Of a DNA stretch of 43,799 nucleotides, positions 41,485-43,799 are shown one piece after another. The stretch comes from Caulobacteraceae bacterium (lineage in GTDB: Bacteria; Pseudomonadota; Alphaproteobacteria; Caulobacterales; Caulobacteraceae). The DNA is taken from contig JANWHQ010000116.1 in the NCBI GenBank assembly GCA_025450315.1, positions 1-43,799 on the forward strand, read 5' to 3'. Numbering within the stretch: position 1 is the stretch's first letter; every line of letters begins with the position of its first letter. The notes beneath the pieces are model-generated. The model ran no database searches. It was not told the DNA's origin and saw nothing but the letters and a program-made list of their open reading frames with translations. The translations under genes and the position numbers were made by a program.

Positions 41485-43799
41485 TCAGGCCGCCCCCTGC
41501 AGCGGCGCGACGCTCTCGTCGCGGCCGTGGCCCAGCCACCGGCGCAGGCGGTCCAGGTAGATGTAGATCACCGGCGTGGTGAACAGGGTGAGGATCTGGG
41601 AGACCACCAGGCCCCCCACGATGGCCCAGCCCAGGGGATGGCGGAACTCCGAGCCGGTGCCGCTCATCAGGATCATCGGGATGCCGCCCAGCATGGCCGC
41701 CGCGGTGGTCATCAGGATCGGCCGCAGCCGCTGGCGGCAGGCGTGGCCCACCGCCTCCTCGGCCGAAAGGTCGTGCTCGCGCTCGTACCTCAAGGCGACG
41801 TCGACGATCAGGATGCCGTTCTTCTTCACGATGCCGATCAAGAGGATGATGGCGATGATGCCGATCACATTGAGGTCCTGACCGGCGATCTTGAGGAACA
41901 GCAGCGCCCCCAATCCCGCCGACGGCAGGGTCGAGAGGATGGTCAGGGGGTGGATGTAGCTCTCGTAGAGGATGCCCAGGATCACATAGACGGCCAGCAG
42001 CGCCGCCCCGATCAGCAGGGGTTCGGACGACAGTGACTGCTGGAAGGCCTGGGCCGTGCCCTGGAACGAGCCGGTCAGCGTCGCCGGCGCGCCCAGCGTC
42101 TCGCGCGCCTTCTCCACCGCGTCGGTGGCCTGGCCGAGGGACACGCCCGGCGCCAGGTTGAACGACAGGGTGGCGGCCGGGAACTGGCCCTGGTGGCTGA
42201 TCGAGAGCGAGCTCTTGGCGTTGACGTCCACCTTGACCAGCAGCGACAGCGGCACCCGCTTCTGGGTGAGCGGCGAGATCAGATAGACGGAATTGAACAG
42301 CGAAGGGCTGAGCTGAAGGTCCGGCGGCGCCTCGACCACCACGTGGTAGGCGTTCAGCTGGGTGAAGTACTGGGCCACCTGGTGCTGGCCGATCTGGTTG
42401 TAGATCGCCGCGTCGATGTCGGCGGGCGAGATGCCGAAGCGGCCGGCGGCGTCGCGGTCGATGGTCAGCCGCACCGCGGCGGCGTCGGACTGCTGGTCCG
42501 AGGAGACGTCCTTGATCTCGGGCAGCGTCTTCAGGGCGTCCAGCAGGCGCGGCGTCCAGGTGTTCAGCTCGCTCAGGTCGGCGTCCGACAGGGTGTACTG
42601 GTATTGCGCGCGGCCGGCGCGGCCGCCGACGGTGATGTCCTGGTTGGCCTGCATGAAGGCCTGAACGCCCACCAGCCTGGCGAACTGGGGCCTGAGGCGC
42701 GCGATGATCTGGTCGGCCGAGGCCTTGCGCCCCTGGTCCCTGGGCCGGAGGCTGACGTTGAAGTTGGCCTGATTGAGCCCGCCCTGCCCGAAGTAGAAGT
42801 GGGACTCGTTGACGTCGGGATCCCGGGAGAGGACGCCGGCCACCGCGGCCAGCTTGCCGGCGGTCTTGTCGTAGGAGGAATCCTGGGAGGTCACCAGGGT
42901 CCCGGAGAGGAAGCCGGTGTCCTGCTGGGGAAAGAAGCCGGTGTGGGCGGTGGCGTAGAGCACCACCGTCGCCGCCGCGGTCACCACGAAGACGAGGATC
43001 GTCGCCAGCTCGTGGCGCAACACCCAGTCGAGCGCGCGGCTGTAGCCGGAATCCAGGCGATGGAAGCCGGTCTCCAGGGCCTTCATCACCCTGGAGCGGG
43101 GCGGGGTCGGCGGCTTCAGGAACCTGGCGCACAGCATGGGCGTGACCGTCAGGGACAGGATCACCGACAGGGCCACGGCGGCGGCCAGGGTGAAGGCGAA
43201 CTCCTGCATCAGCCGCCCGACGATCCCGCCCATGAACATCAAAGGCGTGAACACCGCGATCAGCGAGATCGAGATGGTGAGGATGGTGAAGCTGATCTCG
43301 CCCGCGCCGTCGAGCGCCGCCTGGAACGGCGCCTGGCCGTGCTCGATGCGCCGCCAGATCGCCTCGACCATGACGATGGCGTCGTCGACCACGAAGCCCA
43401 CCGCGATGGTCATGGCCATCAAGGACAGGTTGTCGAGGCTGAAGCGCAGCGGCAGCATGACCGCGCAGGTGGCCAGCAGCACCAGCGGGATCACCAAGCT
43501 CGGGATCGCCGTCGCCCGGACGTTCCGCAGGAACAGGAAGATCACCATGACCACCAGCGCGATGGTGATCAGCAGCGTGATCTCGACGTCCTTGACCGAG
43601 GCGCGGATGGTCTGGGTGCGGTCCGAGACCACGTGCACGTGGATCGAGGGCGGGATGTTGGCCTCGAGCGCCGGCAAGGCCGCCTTCACCCGCGCCACGG
43701 TGTCGATGACGTTGGCGCCGGGCTGTTTGAAGATGACGAGGAACACGCCGCGCTTGCCGTCGCCCCAGGCGGCCGTCTTCATGTCCTCGGGCCCGGCGA
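41485..43799 (-). CDS. RND efflux pump inner-membrane protein (HAE1/MdtB-like), 5' end outside window
   Basis: About 770 residues are visible; the start lies beyond the right edge. The protein drives proton-coupled efflux of drugs or organic compounds across the envelope. The proton-relay motif GFVVDDAIVMVE with two adjacent Asp is in the fourth helix. SRVMKALETGFHRLDSGYSR separates the two halves, the large periplasmic porter domain is visible (QYTLSDADLSELNTW), and the second half ends with GIVKKNGILIVD and GTGSEFRHPLGWAIVGGLVV. This arrangement is closest to the MdtB/MdtC branch. The adaptor is probably encoded upstream, outside the window. It could export aromatic compounds handled nearby, but this is a guess. 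Confidence 0.93.
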   Translation of the reverse strand, partial: AGPEDMKTAAWGDGKRGVFLVIFKQPGANVIDTVARVKAALPALEANIPPSIHVHVVSDRTQTIRASVKDVEITLLITIALVVMVIFLFLRNVRATAIPSLVIPLVLLATCAVMLPLRFSLDNLSLMAMTIAVGFVVDDAIVMVEAIWRRIEHGQAPFQAALDGAGEISFTILTISISLIAVFTPLMFMGGIVGRLMQEFAFTLAAAVALSVILSLTVTPMLCARFLKPPTPPRSRVMKALETGFHRLDSGYSRALDWVLRHELATILVFVVTAAATVVLYATAHTGFFPQQDTGFLSGTLVTSQDSSYDKTAGKLAAVAGVLSRDPDVNESHFYFGQGGLNQANFNVSLRPRDQGRKASADQIIARLRPQFARLVGVQAFMQANQDITVGGRAGRAQYQYTLSDADLSELNTWTPRLLDALKTLPEIKDVSSDQQSDAAAVRLTIDRDAAGRFGISPADIDAAIYNQIGQHQVAQYFTQLNAYHVVVEAPPDLQLSPSLFNSVYLISPLTQKRVPLSLLVKVDVNAKSSLSISHQGQFPAATLSFNLAPGVSLGQATDAVEKARETLGAPATLTGSFQGTAQAFQQSLSSEPLLIGAALLAVYVILGILYESYIHPLTILSTLPSAGLGALLFLKIAGQDLNVIGIIAIILLIGIVKKNGILIVDVALRYEREHDLSAEEAVGHACRQRLRPILMTTAAAMLGGIPMILMSGTGSEFRHPLGWAIVGGLVVSQILTLFTTPVIYIYLDRLRRWLGHGRDESVAPLQGAA

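Noticed and set aside
41156-43132. A long minus-strand open frame overlapping the RND pump gene.
   Set aside because: The upstream part is low-complexity shadow of the RND frame; only the last 88 codons, with their own ribosome site, look real.

Overview
The window is uniformly very GC-rich DNA with dense coding, short gaps and frequent 1-4 bp start/stop overlaps. Codon use, the alphaproteobacterial-type intergenic repeat at 10115-10218, a promoter matching the Caulobacter housekeeping-sigma consensus (1867-1894) and the mix of families (MmyB-type regulators, GFA proteins, HAAS/PadR pairs, PQQ dehydrogenases, many esterases) suggest a soil or freshwater Caulobacterales bacterium such as Phenylobacterium or Caulobacter. 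This is inferred from gene content and style; no marker gene (rRNA, tRNA) lies in the window. I read it by eye, so family names rest on motifs and remembered homologues, not on searches.

Left part (1-9.6 kb): the tail of a Gly-rich repeat protein, a GNAT acetyltransferase, an exported class A beta-lactamase-like serine hydrolase and an MHS-type MFS transporter. Then comes a minus-strand aromatic-catabolism operon running from 8.5 to 3.3 kb: MetE-like zinc barrel protein, secreted DUF6152-type protein, intradiol ring-cleavage dioxygenase, NTF2-like protein, FAH-family hydrolase and, after a 112-bp gap, a Rieske oxygenase. An MmyB-type regulator is divergent from it, and two dyads lie between them. 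The MFS transporter next to the Rieske gene may import the substrate.

Middle part (9.6-20.9 kb): a second GNAT gene ends inside a 104-bp repeat. A TetR regulator faces a tannase/feruloyl esterase gene across a perfect 18-bp palindrome; downstream are pobA (4-hydroxybenzoate 3-monooxygenase) and an SDR. Then follow an exported esterase, a GFA protein, an exported PQQ beta-propeller dehydrogenase paired with an exported VOC protein, and a type-B carboxylesterase. Together these look like uptake and funnelling of plant-derived phenolic esters.

20.9-30.4 kb: an ABC export operon (HlyD-like adaptor, ATPase, two paralogous MacB/FtsX-type permeases), with the carboxylesterase directly downstream in the same direction. 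It is divergent from an NtrC-like response regulator and its histidine kinase. The regulator's AAA+ domain has lost the GAFTGA segment needed to contact sigma-54.

30.4-43.8 kb: class C beta-lactamase-like hydrolase, an Ala/Gln-repeat lipoprotein of unknown function, a PadR regulator plus HAAS membrane protein behind three tandem operator-like repeats, a secreted beta-helix protein, an N-terminally truncated alpha/beta hydrolase behind BlaI/MecI-like boxes, a LysR regulator, a nucleotide-pyrophosphatase-type phosphodiesterase, a close LigE-type lignin beta-etherase homologue, an 88-residue membrane protein and the 3' part of an RND efflux pump cut by the window edge. No gene-free stretch exceeds 300 bases. 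I saw no tRNA, rRNA, CRISPR array, insertion sequence or prophage.
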